From NCBI RefSeq assembly GCF_027922045.1, contig NZ_BSEX01000004.1:186001-250000 (forward strand): 64,000 nt of DNA, in the 5' to 3' direction. Positions 49,421-57,994 of this stretch are shown piece by piece; the first letter of the stretch is position 1; every line of letters starts with the position of its first letter. The notes below the pieces were generated by a model. That model saw nothing but the letters and a program-made list of their open reading frames with translations. It had not been told where the DNA came from and searched no databases. A program made the position numbers and the translations under genes. The stretch is from Microbacterium terregens (GTDB lineage: Bacteria; Pseudomonadota; Alphaproteobacteria; Sphingomonadales; Sphingomonadaceae).

Positions 49421-49442
49421 GTCGCGCGCCTTAGCGCGCGAC
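49421..49442 (-). repeat. Perfect hairpin with the helicase stop codon in its loop
   Basis: GTCGCGCGC (49421-49429) and GCGCGCGAC (49434-49442) are 9-bp perfect arms; the 4-base loop contains the TAA stop of the helicase (49433-49431 on the minus strand). No T-run follows. Confidence 0.5.
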
Positions 49443-50843
49443 GCCCTGGCCGCCGCCACCCGGACGCCGACCGCGGCCGCCGCGACGCGGACCACCTGGA
49501 CGCGCACCGGCCGGACGCTCGCCTGCGGGCCGATCACCCGCCGGCTTGCCCTGGCCACCGCGCGACGGATTGCCGATCGGGCCACGGCCCGAGCCTGCCG
49601 GCTTGGCGCTGTGCGTGGCGCGCGGACGCGGCAGCTGGCGATCGCCCGGAGCACGCTCGGGCCGATCGGGCGCATGCGGTGCGCGCGTCGCCTTGATGTT
49701 CGCTGCCTCGGCCAGGAAGTTCTCCGGCAGCGGCACTACCTCGATCTTCTGGCGGGTCAGCTTCTCGATCTGGCGCAGATACGGACGCTCGTCCTCGGCG
49801 CAGAAGGCGAAGGCGATGCCGTCGGCGCCTGCGCGCGCGGTGCGGCCGATGCGGTGGACGTACTGCTCGGCCACGTTCGGCAGCTCGAAGTTGACGACGT
49901 GGCTGACGCCCGAGACGTCGATGCCGCGCGCGGCGATGTCTGTCGCCACCAGGATCGGCACCTTGCCCGAACGGAACTCGCCGAGCGCACGCTCACGCTG
50001 CGGCTGCGACTTGTTGCCGTGGATCGCGTTGGAGGCGATGCCATTGGCGGCCAGCAGCTTCACGACGCGGTCGGCGCCATGCTTGGTGCGGGTGAACACC
50101 AGCGAGCGATCGATCTTGTTGTTGCGGAAGAACAGGGTCAGCAGCGCCTGCTTCTCCTGCTGCTGCACGAAGGTGACATACTGCTCCACGCGTTCGGCGG
50201 TGGAGGAGACGGGCGCCACCTTCACCTCGGCCGGGTGGGTGAGGTACTTGTCGGCGAGATCGCGGATGTCCTTGGGCATGGTGGCCGAGAAGAACAGCGT
50301 CTGGCGATCCTTCGGCACCATCGACACGATGCGGCGCAGCGCATGGATGAAGCCCAGGTCGAGCATCTGGTCGGCCTCGTCGAGCACCAGGATCTCGAGC
50401 TCGTTGAGCGCCAGGCACTTCTGGTCGATCAGGTCGAGCAGGCGGCCCGGGGTGGCGACCAGGATGTCGACGCCGGCCGCCACGTCGCGGATGTTGCGGG
50501 CAACCGGCACGCCGCCGAACACGGTCGCGACGTTCAGCTTGGTATACTTGGCATAGGTGCGCGCATTGTCGGCGATCTGGCTGACCAGCTCGCGCGTCGG
50601 CGCCAGCACCAGCATCCGGCACCGCATTGGCTTGCGGCGGACGTTGGCCTTCACCAGCAGGTCGAGCGAGGGCAGCACGAAAGCCGCGGTCTTGCCGGTG
50701 CCGGTCTGGGCGATACCGAGCAGGTCGCGCTGCTCCAGCACGATCGGGATGGCGTCGCGCTGAATCGGCGTCGGCTCGGTGTAATTCTTCTCGGCCAGGG
50801 CATCGAGAAGCGGCTTGGAAAGTCCAAGGGACTGGAAGGACAT
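49431..50843 (-). CDS. DEAD-box ATP-dependent RNA helicase (RhlE-like)
   Basis: RNA helicase of 470 residues. Q motif around FQSLGLSKPLLDALAEKNYTEPTPIQ, Walker A AQTGTGKT at 45-52, PTRELVSQI, GGVPVARNI, DEAD box in LVLDEADQM, SAT in FFSATMP, ARGIDV and HRIGRTARAG. After about residue 375 comes a low-complexity tail rich in Arg, Pro, Gly and Ala with RGG-like repeats (RGGQGKPAGDRPAGERPAG and PRRGGRGRRPGGGGQG), typical RNA-binding tails of RhlE-type helicases in ribosome assembly and cold shock. ATG 50843 is chosen; a longer reading is non-homologous. The stop codon sits in the loop of a perfect hairpin. Confidence 0.93.
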   Translation of the reverse strand: MSFQSLGLSKPLLDALAEKNYTEPTPIQRDAIPIVLEQRDLLGIAQTGTGKTAAFVLPSLDLLVKANVRRKPMRCRMLVLAPTRELVSQIADNARTYAKYTKLNVATVFGGVPVARNIRDVAAGVDILVATPGRLLDLIDQKCLALNELEILVLDEADQMLDLGFIHALRRIVSMVPKDRQTLFFSATMPKDIRDLADKYLTHPAEVKVAPVSSTAERVEQYVTFVQQQEKQALLTLFFRNNKIDRSLVFTRTKHGADRVVKLLAANGIASNAIHGNKSQPQRERALGEFRSGKVPILVATDIAARGIDVSGVSHVVNFELPNVAEQYVHRIGRTARAGADGIAFAFCAEDERPYLRQIEKLTRQKIEVVPLPENFLAEAANIKATRAPHAPDRPERAPGDRQLPRPRATHSAKPAGSGRGPIGNPSRGGQGKPAGDRPAGERPAGARPGGPRRGGRGRRPGGGGQGVAR

Positions 50844-51027
50844 GGAATACCTGTCAGTAGCCGGCACGCGCGGCCAAGATGGACGCACGGGAGGCGGGGC
50901 AAAAATGCGACCCGCGTGACTTGGGAAGCCGGTGGAGCGCGACGCGAGCCTCGGCCGCAAGGCCGGATCACGCTGCTTGTTTGAAGCGTCGCTGCGGTGT
51001 GGCAGATGCGCCCGCCACCCCGAAAAG

Positions 51028-52101
51028 TCAAGGTTGCGGCCCGACCACCCGTCCATCGACGACGTGGAACCGCGTCGCCTCTGTCCCGATCGCGTCGAAC
51101 AAGCCTGGCTCGGTGCCGGTCAACCAGACCTGGCCGCCGCCTGCCAGCCGCTCGAACAATGCCGCCCGGCGGCCGGGATCGAGATGCGCCGCCACCTCGT
51201 CGAGCAGCAGCAGCGGCGGGCGCCCGGCCCGTTCCGAGACCAGCGCTGCATGGGCGAGCACCAGCCCCAGCAGCAGCGCCTTCTGCTCGCCCGTCGAGCA
51301 GCGATGCGCCGCCTGTCCCTTTTCCAGGTGCACCACCGCCAGGTCCGACCGATGCGGCCCTGCCAGCGTCCGCCCGGCCGCCGCATCGCGGGTGCGCCCG
51401 GCGGCGAGTTCGGCCCGCAGCCGATCGGCGTCGCCGCCCCACCCCTCGATCGAGAGCCCGGCCCGCGGAAAGGCACCGGCAGGGCTCGCCGCGATCCGCT
51501 CCGCCAGCATGGTCACCGTCGTCCGGCGTGCCGCATCCACCGCCGCGCCATGTTCGGCCATCCGCGCCTCCAGCGCCGCCAGCCACTCGGGATCGGCCGG
51601 GCGATCGTCGGCCAGCAGCCGGTTGCGCTCGCGCATCGCCGCTTCGTAGCGGCTGGCGTGGCTGGCGTGGCCGGGCGCGAGCGCCAGCGCCAGGCGGTCG
51701 AGGAACCGCCGACGCTCGCCCGCGGGTTCGACGAACAGCCGATCCATGGCTGGCGTCAGCCACAGCACCGTCAACCACTCCGCCAGCGCCATGGCCGTCG
51801 CCGGCGCGCCGTTGATCCGCACCAGCCGCCGCTCGGGCGCGTCGGGCCGGGTACCGGTGCCAAGCGCGGTATCGTCCGCCAACACCGCCGCCACGCCGAA
51901 GCCACCGCTGCCGCCCTGGCGCGCCATCTCGGACAAGGGCGCACGCCGGAGGCCGCGCCCCGGCGCCAGCAGCGACACCGCTTCGAGCACGTTGGTCTTG
52001 CCCGCCCCATTGTCCCCGGACAGCACGACGAAGCCCGGCCCGGGTGCGAGCACCGCGTCGGCATGGTTGCGGAAGTCGGTAAGAGACAGGCGCGCGAGCA
52101 T
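51028..52101 (-). CDS. recF: DNA replication and repair protein RecF
   Basis: SMC-like ATPase acting in gap repair and RecA loading, 357 residues. Walker [11 protein letters not shown] at 28-37, signature-like [21 protein letters not shown], Walker [31 protein letters not shown] is the standard RecF N-terminus, which sets ATG 52101; a longer reading adds nine residues without homology. Helicase gene downstream by 184 bp, dnaN upstream by about 620 bp with an unrelated small gene between, so it is not in a tight dnaN-recF operon. Confidence 0.95.
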   Translation of the reverse strand: MLARLSLTDFRNHADAVLAPGPGFVVLSGDNGAGKTNVLEAVSLLAPGRGLRRAPLSEMARQGGSGGFGVAAVLADDTALGTGTRPDAPERRLVRINGAPATAMALAEWLTVLWLTPAMDRLFVEPAGERRRFLDRLALALAPGHASHASRYEAAMRERNRLLADDRPADPEWLAALEARMAEHGAAVDAARRTTVTMLAERIAASPAGAFPRAGLSIEGWGGDADRLRAELAAGRTRDAAAGRTLAGPHRSDLAVVHLEKGQAAHRCSTGEQKALLLGLVLAHAALVSERAGRPPLLLLDEVAAHLDPGRRAALFERLAGGGQVWLTGTEPGLFDAIGTEATRFHVVDGRVVGPQP

Positions 52102-52199
52102 CGTTGGCGCCGCTGTAGCGCAAGCCACGCGCCAGTGCGACGCAACCTTCCGGCCCGCAGAGAATTGCCTTCAGCGAAACGATGAAAAAGGGGACGGTG

Positions 52200-52538
52200 A
52201 TGCGGAAATGGTGGATTGCGGCAGCAGCACTGGCAGTGGCCGCCTGTGGGGCGCAGACGCCGCAGGAGCGCGAGGCCGACCAGCTGCGCGATGCCGCAGA
52301 GGCGCAGGCCGATGCCATCGAGGCGCAGGCCGGAAACGTATCGGCGGGCATGAAGGCCGAAGCCGAGCAGCTGCGCCAGCAGGCCGGCCAGGGCGGCGGC
52401 TATGATGCCCAGCGCCTCCAGGTCCGCGCCGAAGCCCGCGAGCGCGAGGCCAAGCTGGTGGAGGAACAGGCCGAAGCAAAGGCCCGCGCCGTCCGCGACG
52501 AGGGCAAGGCAAAGGCCAGCGCGCTGCTGGCGAAATAG
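52200..52538 (+). CDS. Small lipoprotein with coiled-coil region
   Basis: A 112-residue predicted lipoprotein. Signal with lipobox VAAC, acylated Cys16. The mature part is almost all charged heptad-like sequence (Glu/Ala/Gln-rich, READQLRDAAEAQADAIEA and later REREAKLVEEQAEAKARAV), so a single long coiled coil is expected. No named family is recognised; Lpp-like or stalk-like structural roles are possible. Start ATG 52200 with AAGGGGA upstream is preferred over ATG 52182. Opposite strand to recF and dnaN. Confidence 0.75.
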   Translation: MRKWWIAAAALAVAACGAQTPQEREADQLRDAAEAQADAIEAQAGNVSAGMKAEAEQLRQQAGQGGGYDAQRLQVRAEAREREAKLVEEQAEAKARAVRDEGKAKASALLAK

Positions 52539-52587
52539 CGGCGGCGCGGCCGGTCGCACTTAGACCTGCGGTTAAACCGCACCTGTA

Positions 52588-52684
52588 CCCCGGCGAAGGC
52601 CGGGGCCCAGTTGGGAAGCATCGGCGAGGAGCGCGTGGCCTTACCGCGTGCGCCGCAACAGTACCCCGGCCTTCGCCGGGGTAC
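52588..52684. repeat. Inverted pair of CCCCGGC-N4-GCCGGGG hairpins
   Basis: First unit CCCCGGC-gaag-GCCGGGG at 52588-52605, second CCCCGGC-cttc-GCCGGGG at 52664-52681, extended by GTAC on both sides of the second. The loops gaag and cttc show they are in opposite orientation. They lie in the 182-bp gap between the coiled-coil lipoprotein and dnaN ends and may serve as transcription ends. A GC-rich repeat common in sphingomonad genomes. Confidence 0.75.
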
Positions 52685-52720
52685 CGGATGAGTCAGGGTG
52701 CAGGAGCGCCGAAGCCTTCC

Positions 52721-53839
52721 TCACACCCGCATCGGCATCAGCACGTACAGCGCCGGCGACTTGTCGTTCTCGCGGATCAGCGTCGGGGCTGCCGCGTCCG
52801 CCAGGTGCACCTCGCAGAGGTCACCCTCGATCTGGCCCAGGATGTCGAGCAGGTAGCGGCTGTTAAAGCCGATCTCGAACGGCAGCGCGCTATAGTCGCC
52901 GGGCACTTCCTCGGCAGCCGCGCCGTTCTCCGGGCTGGTCACGGACAGGGTGATCTTGTCGCGATCAAGCGCCATCTTCACCGCGCGGGTTTTCTCCGTG
53001 GCGATGGTGGAGACGCGGTCGACGCCTTCCATGAAGCTCTTCGGGTCGAGCTTGAGGAGCTTGTCGTTCGCGGTCGGGATAACGCGCGAATAGTCCGGGA
53101 AGGTGCCGTCGATCAGCTTGGAGGTGAGGATCGCCTGGCCAAGGTCGAAGCGGATCTTGGAACCCGACAGCGACACGCCGACCGATCCGTCGACCTCTTC
53201 GAGCAGCTTGCGCAGCTCGGCCACGCACTTCCGCGGTACGATCACGTCCGGCATCTTTTCGGCGCCTTCCGGGCGCGGCAGCGTCACGCGCGCCAGCCGA
53301 TGGCCGTCGGTCGCCGCCGCCTTCAGCACCGGCTCGCCGCTCGCATCCTCGGACACGTGCAGGAAGATGCCGTTCAGATAATAGCGCGTTTCCTCGGTCG
53401 AGATCGCGAAACGCGTCTTGTCGATGATCTGCTTGAGCATTTCCGCCGGCAGTTCGAACTGCGTCGGCAGTTCGCCCTCGGCGATCACCGGAAAATCGTC
53501 GCGCGGCAGCGTGGCGAGGTTGAAGCGGGCGCGGCCCGCCACCACCGTCAGCCGGCCCTCGGCCGCCGACAGCTGCACCTGCGCACCCTCGGGCAGCTTG
53601 CGCGCGATGTCGAACAGCGTGTGCGCCGAAACCGTGATCGCGCCCGGCTGGTCGACCGCCGCCGCGATCGTCTCGTCGATCTGCAGATCGAGGTCGGTCG
53701 CCATCAGCCGCATCGAGCCGTTCTCGGCCGCCTCGATCAGCACGTTCGACAGGATCGGAATCGTGTTCCGCCGCTCGACGACGGATTGGACGTGGCTCAG
53801 CCCCTTCAACAGGGTCGCGCGTTCGATCGTCGCCTTCAT
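52721..53839 (-). CDS. dnaN: DNA polymerase III beta subunit (sliding clamp)
   Basis: Ring-shaped processivity clamp, 372 residues, three similar domains. Seen: MKATIERATLLKGLSHVQSVVERRNTIPILSNVLIEA at the start, AAATDGHRLARVTLP in the middle, FDLGQAILTSKLIDGTFPDYSRVIP, and the C-terminal PTLIRENDKSPALYVLMPMRV which ends the family. Start at 53839 is set by homology. DnaA is not adjacent, in contrast to the classic dnaA-dnaN-recF-gyrB order. HolA, DnaE2 and ImuB in this window should interact with it. Confidence 0.98.
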   Translation of the reverse strand: MKATIERATLLKGLSHVQSVVERRNTIPILSNVLIEAAENGSMRLMATDLDLQIDETIAAAVDQPGAITVSAHTLFDIARKLPEGAQVQLSAAEGRLTVVAGRARFNLATLPRDDFPVIAEGELPTQFELPAEMLKQIIDKTRFAISTEETRYYLNGIFLHVSEDASGEPVLKAAATDGHRLARVTLPRPEGAEKMPDVIVPRKCVAELRKLLEEVDGSVGVSLSGSKIRFDLGQAILTSKLIDGTFPDYSRVIPTANDKLLKLDPKSFMEGVDRVSTIATEKTRAVKMALDRDKITLSVTSPENGAAAEEVPGDYSALPFEIGFNSRYLLDILGQIEGDLCEVHLADAAAPTLIRENDKSPALYVLMPMRV

Positions 53840-53921
53840 CTTTTCAAAACCCCCGGGCGCCCGCCCTAGTCCTGGCCACCCGGTCGGGTGGGATTGGTCC
53901 GTTGTCTCACCTCTAGCGCGC

Positions 53922-53952
53922 AAAAAAGGGCCGGAGCAAGCTGCTCCGGCCC
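53922..53952 (-). terminator. Rho-independent terminator of the beta-barrel gene
   Basis: Perfect 11-bp stem GGGCCGGAGCA/TGCTCCGGCCC with a 3-base loop, followed on the minus strand by six Ts. It lies 68 bp after the outer-membrane protein stop and just before dnaN. Confidence 0.92.
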
Positions 53953-54019
53953 TCCTTGTTTCCGATTGCGCATGCCGTCTGCGGGGTATCGCCCTGACGG
54001 CGCGGCAAGCGGCGCTCGC

Positions 54020-54673
54020 TTAGAAGCGCATGCCGACGCCGACCAGCACCTGGTGGCGGTCGGTATCCACGTCGAAGCTGTCGGTCGTGTTGCCGTCGAA
54101 GCGGAAGTCCGCGCTCGAATAGTTCGAGTAGCGGTACTCGAGCTTGGCATAGGTGTTGGTGCCGATCGACTGCTCCACGCCGGCGCCGACGCGATAGCCG
54201 TCCAGCTCATAGTTGCGGTCGAGGTCCACGTCGCCGTTCACGCCCTGCACGTTCAGCTTGGCGTTGGTGTAGCCGGCCTTGGCATAGACCAGGGTCTGCG
54301 GCGTCGCGAGGACACCGGCGCGCACGCCGACATAGATGTCGCGGCCCGGTGCCACGCGGCCATAGCCGAAGTAGTTCGGATCGCGCGTGTCGGTCTTGGT
54401 CTTGCCGGTCGAGTCGGTCAGTTCCGCCTCGAGGCCCAGCACGGCGCCGGAAACGGCGAAGTCATAGCCGACGTCCACACCATAGAGGAAACCGTCCACG
54501 GTCTGGTCGTCGCCGTCGATGTCCGAATCCTCGCTGCTGCCCGGACGAACCGCGTCATAGCCGGCGACCACGCCGACACGCGGGCCGGTGAAGTTCGGGT
54601 TGACGTCCTGCGCCATCGCCGGGGCGGCGAATGCGGAGGAAGCGGCCAGCAGGCCCAGAGCGACGTAACGCAT
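54020..54673 (-). CDS. Outer-membrane beta-barrel protein (OmpA/OmpX-like porin family)
   Basis: A 217-residue exported barrel. Signal peptide cleaved after AMA (residue 21). GVDVGYDFAVSGAVLGLEAEL, VAPGRDIYVGVRAGVLA, TLVYAKAGYTNAKLNV, YRVGAGVEQSIGTNTYAKLEYRYSNY and the terminal HQVLVGVGMRF with Phe at the end are typical eight-stranded barrel hairpins, as in small surface-exposed Omp25/31-type proteins of alphaproteobacteria. ATG 54673 has GGGAG upstream; longer readings cross the neighbouring gene. Own terminator. Calcium- or host-related roles are not supported. Confidence 0.9.
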   Translation of the reverse strand: MRYVALGLLAASSAFAAPAMAQDVNPNFTGPRVGVVAGYDAVRPGSSEDSDIDGDDQTVDGFLYGVDVGYDFAVSGAVLGLEAELTDSTGKTKTDTRDPNYFGYGRVAPGRDIYVGVRAGVLATPQTLVYAKAGYTNAKLNVQGVNGDVDLDRNYELDGYRVGAGVEQSIGTNTYAKLEYRYSNYSSADFRFDGNTTDSFDVDTDRHQVLVGVGMRF

Positions 54674-54808
54674 AACAAACTCCCAAATTGCTGCCCGAGG
54701 TACGCCGGGCACAGCGCTCAAATAGGCGACGCGCCGGCAGGTTTCATGAACCCCAGCTAAACAGGGATTTTCGTTGCATTCGCGCAACAGGGGCTTGAAA
54801 GCAGGGCC

Positions 54809-55465
54809 ATGGTGAACAAGGCACGGCAGGGGCGCGACTTCATCGCGCGGCATGGCGAGACGGTCTACAACGTGGCTCGGCGCATGCAGGGCGACCACCT
54901 CCACATCCCGCTCACGCGTGCCGGTTTTGTCCAGGCGGATGCGATGGGCGCGGCGCTTCGGACGCTGCTCGGGCCGAAGCCCAAGCTGACGCTCTGGGCT
55001 TCTACCGCAGGCCGCGCCCTCCAGACGCTGGCGATCATCGCCGAACATCTCGAGCTCGACTGGCACCAGGCGCACACCGATGCGCGGCTCATCGAGATCG
55101 GCATGGGGCAGTGGACGGGGCGCTACTATCGCGAGGTCGCGGCCGAGTCGCCGGACTTCATGGACGAGGAGCATCGCCTCTACCGTCGTCCGCCGCCGGG
55201 CGGAGAGTGGTACGACGCGATTGCGACCCGCGTCTCCGGCTGGCTCGCCGACACCGACGCGGATCCGGGCGACCGGCTGGTGATCATGCACGGCATGTCC
55301 AGCCGCGTGCTGCGCGGGGTAATGACGGGGCTGGACGTGCTTCCGCAGTTCGCCGCGCCCGTCGCACCCGACCTGCCGCAGGGCTCGATCGTCCGGATCG
55401 AACATGGCGTCGAGACGGTCGTGCATCTCGGCAGCGGCGACATCGCGCACTCGGCGCCGGCATGA
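54809..55465 (+). CDS. Histidine phosphatase family protein (phosphoglycerate mutase-like)
   Basis: Phosphatase of 218 residues with catalytic His15 in RHGETVYN, and the second catalytic histidine in MHGMSSRVLRG (positions equivalent to the distal His). Arg and Glu of the pocket are in STAGRALQTL and IEIGMGQWTG. There is no signal peptide. It overlaps by ATGA with the downstream exported protein gene. The family includes phosphatases with broad substrates; the exact one is unknown. Confidence 0.88.
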   Translation: MVNKARQGRDFIARHGETVYNVARRMQGDHLHIPLTRAGFVQADAMGAALRTLLGPKPKLTLWASTAGRALQTLAIIAEHLELDWHQAHTDARLIEIGMGQWTGRYYREVAAESPDFMDEEHRLYRRPPPGGEWYDAIATRVSGWLADTDADPGDRLVIMHGMSSRVLRGVMTGLDVLPQFAAPVAPDLPQGSIVRIEHGVETVVHLGSGDIAHSAPA

Positions 55466-55950
55466 TCGCAACGCTGCTGGCGGCAGCCGCACTCGCGCAG
55501 GCGCCGGCCGCCGCCGCGCCGCCCGCGCGGCGCACCCTCGGCATCTTCGAGCGCTGGGGCGCCTTCGCCGATGCCGCGCCTCGGCGCTGCTATGCGATCG
55601 CCAAGCCGATCTCGCGCCGGACCGCGCTCTATCCGTTCGCCAGCGTCGCGACCTGGCCCGGTGCCCACGCCCGCAACCAGCTCCACCTCCGCCTCAGCCG
55701 CCGGCGTGCGCCCTCGGCGCAAGTGACGCTTTCCATCGGCGATCGCCGCTTCCCGCTGCGCGCCGGGACGCTCGACGCCTGGGCGCCGGACGCCGCCGCC
55801 GATCGCGCGATCGTGTCCGCGATGCGCTCGGCGCGCAGCATGAGCGTGGAGAGCCTGGCCGAGGGCGGCAGGCCGTTCGTGGACGTCTATGCGCTGAAGG
55901 GCGCAGCGACCGCGATCGACGCGGCGGCGCTCGCCTGCCTGCCCGCGTAG
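55462..55950 (+). CDS. Hypothetical exported protein, possibly invasion-associated locus B (IalB)-like
   Basis: A 162-residue protein coupled to the phosphatase by a 4-bp overlap. A short hydrophobic leader (about 1-19) ends in an Ala/Pro run. The mature domain has IFERWGAFADAAPRRCYAIA, VTLSIGDRRFPLRAG and ADRAIVSAMRSARSMSVES, which I find reminiscent of IalB-type periplasmic proteins (W-G near the N-terminus, Cys-Tyr/Val-Ala, R-S-M-V), but the match is loose. Two cysteines could form a disulfide. Function unknown. Confidence 0.6.
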   Translation: MIATLLAAAALAQAPAAAAPPARRTLGIFERWGAFADAAPRRCYAIAKPISRRTALYPFASVATWPGAHARNQLHLRLSRRRAPSAQVTLSIGDRRFPLRAGTLDAWAPDAAADRAIVSAMRSARSMSVESLAEGGRPFVDVYALKGAATAIDAAALACLPA

Positions 55951-56040
55951 CACGTTCCGAAACGAAGCCGGCGGCGGGCATGGAAATTGCCTGCAAATTC
56001 GACTATATGCGCGCGCATGCTGACAGTGTCGACGCCGCCG

Positions 56041-57231
56041 ATGCCCATTCCGGGGCACATCGATCCCGTGCCCGTGCCCCGCGCAACGGCCAAGGCGCCG
56101 CGCCCCGACGGCCGCGTCGACCTGGTCGGGCTGTCCAAGCCCGCCATCCGCGAGGCGCTGGAAACTGCGGGCATGGAGCCGAAACAGGCGAAGCTTCGCG
56201 CCAAGCAGCTGTGGCACTGGATCTACAACCGCGGCGCCACCGAATTCTCGGCCATGACCGACATCGCCAAGGCGCAGCACCCGTGGCTGGCCGAGCGCTT
56301 CGTCGTCGGCCGGCCGGATGTGGTCGAGGCGCAGGTCTCGTCCGATGGCACGCGCAAGTGGCTGCTGCGCTCGCCCGACGGGCAGGACTATGAGATGGTG
56401 TTCATCCCGGACGCTGATCGCGGCACGCTGTGCGTCTCCAGCCAGGTGGGCTGCACGCTCAACTGCCGCTTCTGCCACACCGGCACGATGCGGCTGGTGC
56501 GCAACCTGACCGCGGGCGAAATCGTCGGCCAGGTGATGCTCGCGCGCGACGCGCTCGGCGAATGGCCGTCGAGCCCGGAAGGGCGCATGCTCACCAACAT
56601 CGTGATGATGGGCATGGGCGAGCCGCTCTATAACTTCGACGAGGTCAAGACGGGCCTCCAGATCGTCATGGATGGCGACGGCCTGGCCCTGTCGAAGCGG
56701 CGCATCACCCTCTCCACCTCGGGCGTGGTGCCGATGATGGCGCGCGCGGGCGAGGAGATCGGCGTGAACCTGGCGGTCTCGCTCCACGCAGTGACCAAGG
56801 AAGTGCGCGACGAGATCGTGCCGCTCAACAAGAAGTACGGCATCGAGGAGCTTCTGCAGGCCTGCGCCGACTATCCCGGCGCCAACAACGCGCGGCGCAT
56901 TACCTTCGAATATGTGATGCTGAAGGACAAGAACGACAGCGACGCCGACGCGCACGAGCTCGTGCGCCTGCTGCGCAAGTACCAGCTGCCGGCCAAGGTC
57001 AACCTGATCCCGTTCAATCCCTGGCCGGGCGCGCCGTACGAATGCTCGACGCCGGATCGGGTCAACGCCTTTTCCGACATCGTGTTCGAAGCCGGCATTT
57101 CCGCGCCGGTGCGCCGCCCGCGCGGCCGCGACATCGACGCCGCCTGCGGCCAGCTCAAAACCGCCGCCGAGAAGAAGAGCCGCGCGCAGCTGGATCGCGA
57201 GGCCGAGGAGAAGATGGCGGCGCTCGGCTGA
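56041..57231 (+). CDS. rlmN: Dual-specificity RNA methyltransferase RlmN
   Basis: Radical SAM enzyme methylating C2 of 23S rRNA A2503 and tRNA A37, about 396 residues. The 4Fe-4S cluster cysteines are C138, C142 and C145 in [13 protein letters not shown]-terminal [24 protein letters not shown] and C-terminal [20 protein letters not shown] and [14 protein letters not shown] (with the second catalytic cysteine) are standard. In-frame ATGs at 55987, 56017 and 56041 are possible; the last leaves a length close to the family. Followed 7 bp later by a TSUP gene, so likely co-transcribed. Confidence 0.95.
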   Translation: MPIPGHIDPVPVPRATAKAPRPDGRVDLVGLSKPAIREALETAGMEPKQAKLRAKQLWHWIYNRGATEFSAMTDIAKAQHPWLAERFVVGRPDVVEAQVSSDGTRKWLLRSPDGQDYEMVFIPDADRGTLCVSSQVGCTLNCRFCHTGTMRLVRNLTAGEIVGQVMLARDALGEWPSSPEGRMLTNIVMMGMGEPLYNFDEVKTGLQIVMDGDGLALSKRRITLSTSGVVPMMARAGEEIGVNLAVSLHAVTKEVRDEIVPLNKKYGIEELLQACADYPGANNARRITFEYVMLKDKNDSDADAHELVRLLRKYQLPAKVNLIPFNPWPGAPYECSTPDRVNAFSDIVFEAGISAPVRRPRGRDIDAACGQLKTAAEKKSRAQLDREAEEKMAALG

Positions 57232-57238
57232 GCCCGTC

Positions 57239-57994
57239 ATGGACTGGAGTGTCATCGGGCTTGCCGCCCTGGCCGGCTGTGTCGGCGGCGCGATGAACGC
57301 GCTCGCCGGCGGGGGCGCCTTCGCAACCATGCCGGCGCTGGTCGGGATCGGGCTCCCCGCCACGATTGCGAATGCCACCAGCAACGTCGCGATGCAGCCT
57401 GCCGCCATGGCGAGCGCCTGGACCTACCGCCGCGGACTCGCGCCGCTGGGCGGCCTTTCGATCCGGCTGCTGAACAGCGTCAACTTCGTGGCGGCGCTGG
57501 TCGGCAGCTATCTGCTGGTCGTGACACCGCCAACGGCGTTCGACGTGATCGTCCCCTGGCTGCTGCTCTTTGCGTTCGGAGCCATCGCCGCCGGCCAGCG
57601 CGGCGCCGCTTGGCTGCGTGCCCATGCAACGATCGGCCCGCGCACGCTGATCGCTGCCCAGCTGCTGCTCGGCGTCTATGGCGGCTATTTCGGGGGCGGC
57701 ATCGGCATGATGATGACGGCGGTCTTCGGGCTGCTGGTCGGCACCGATCCCAAGCGGATGGCCGCACCCCGCACGCTGATCCTCGCCACTGCGAACCTGG
57801 CCGCCGCCGGCGTGTTCGCGGCCTTTGGCATGGTCGCCTGGGCAGCCTGCATCCCCATGCTCCTGGGCGGCATCCTGGGCGGCTGGGGCGGCGCCTGGCT
57901 GGGCGATCGCCTGTCGGCGCGCACCATCCGGCTCTGGACCATGGCGGTGACCGGCGTCACCACCGCCGCCTTCTTCTGGCGCGCCTACGGCTGA
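57239..57994 (+). CDS. TSUP family (TauE/SafE) membrane permease
   Basis: Integral membrane protein, 251 residues, second TauE/SafE family member of the window. N-half hallmark GGAMNALAGGGAFATMPALVGIGLPATIANATSNVAM, C-half LGVYGGYFGGGIGMMMTAVFGLL followed by PRTLILATANLAAAG. About eight transmembrane segments. Diverged from the copy at 24059, so not a recent duplication. Its stop codon abuts that of the convergent oxygenase gene. Confidence 0.9.
   Translation: MDWSVIGLAALAGCVGGAMNALAGGGAFATMPALVGIGLPATIANATSNVAMQPAAMASAWTYRRGLAPLGGLSIRLLNSVNFVAALVGSYLLVVTPPTAFDVIVPWLLLFAFGAIAAGQRGAAWLRAHATIGPRTLIAAQLLLGVYGGYFGGGIGMMMTAVFGLLVGTDPKRMAAPRTLILATANLAAAGVFAAFGMVAWAACIPMLLGGILGGWGGAWLGDRLSARTIRLWTMAVTGVTTAAFFWRAYG

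Noticed and set aside
52539..54019. Replication origin near dnaN
   Set aside because: No dnaA gene, no DnaA-box cluster and no AT-rich stretch were found around dnaN.
55180..57408. 742-codon minus-strand open frame over rlmN
   Set aside because: Shadow of rlmN and its neighbours, no motif.
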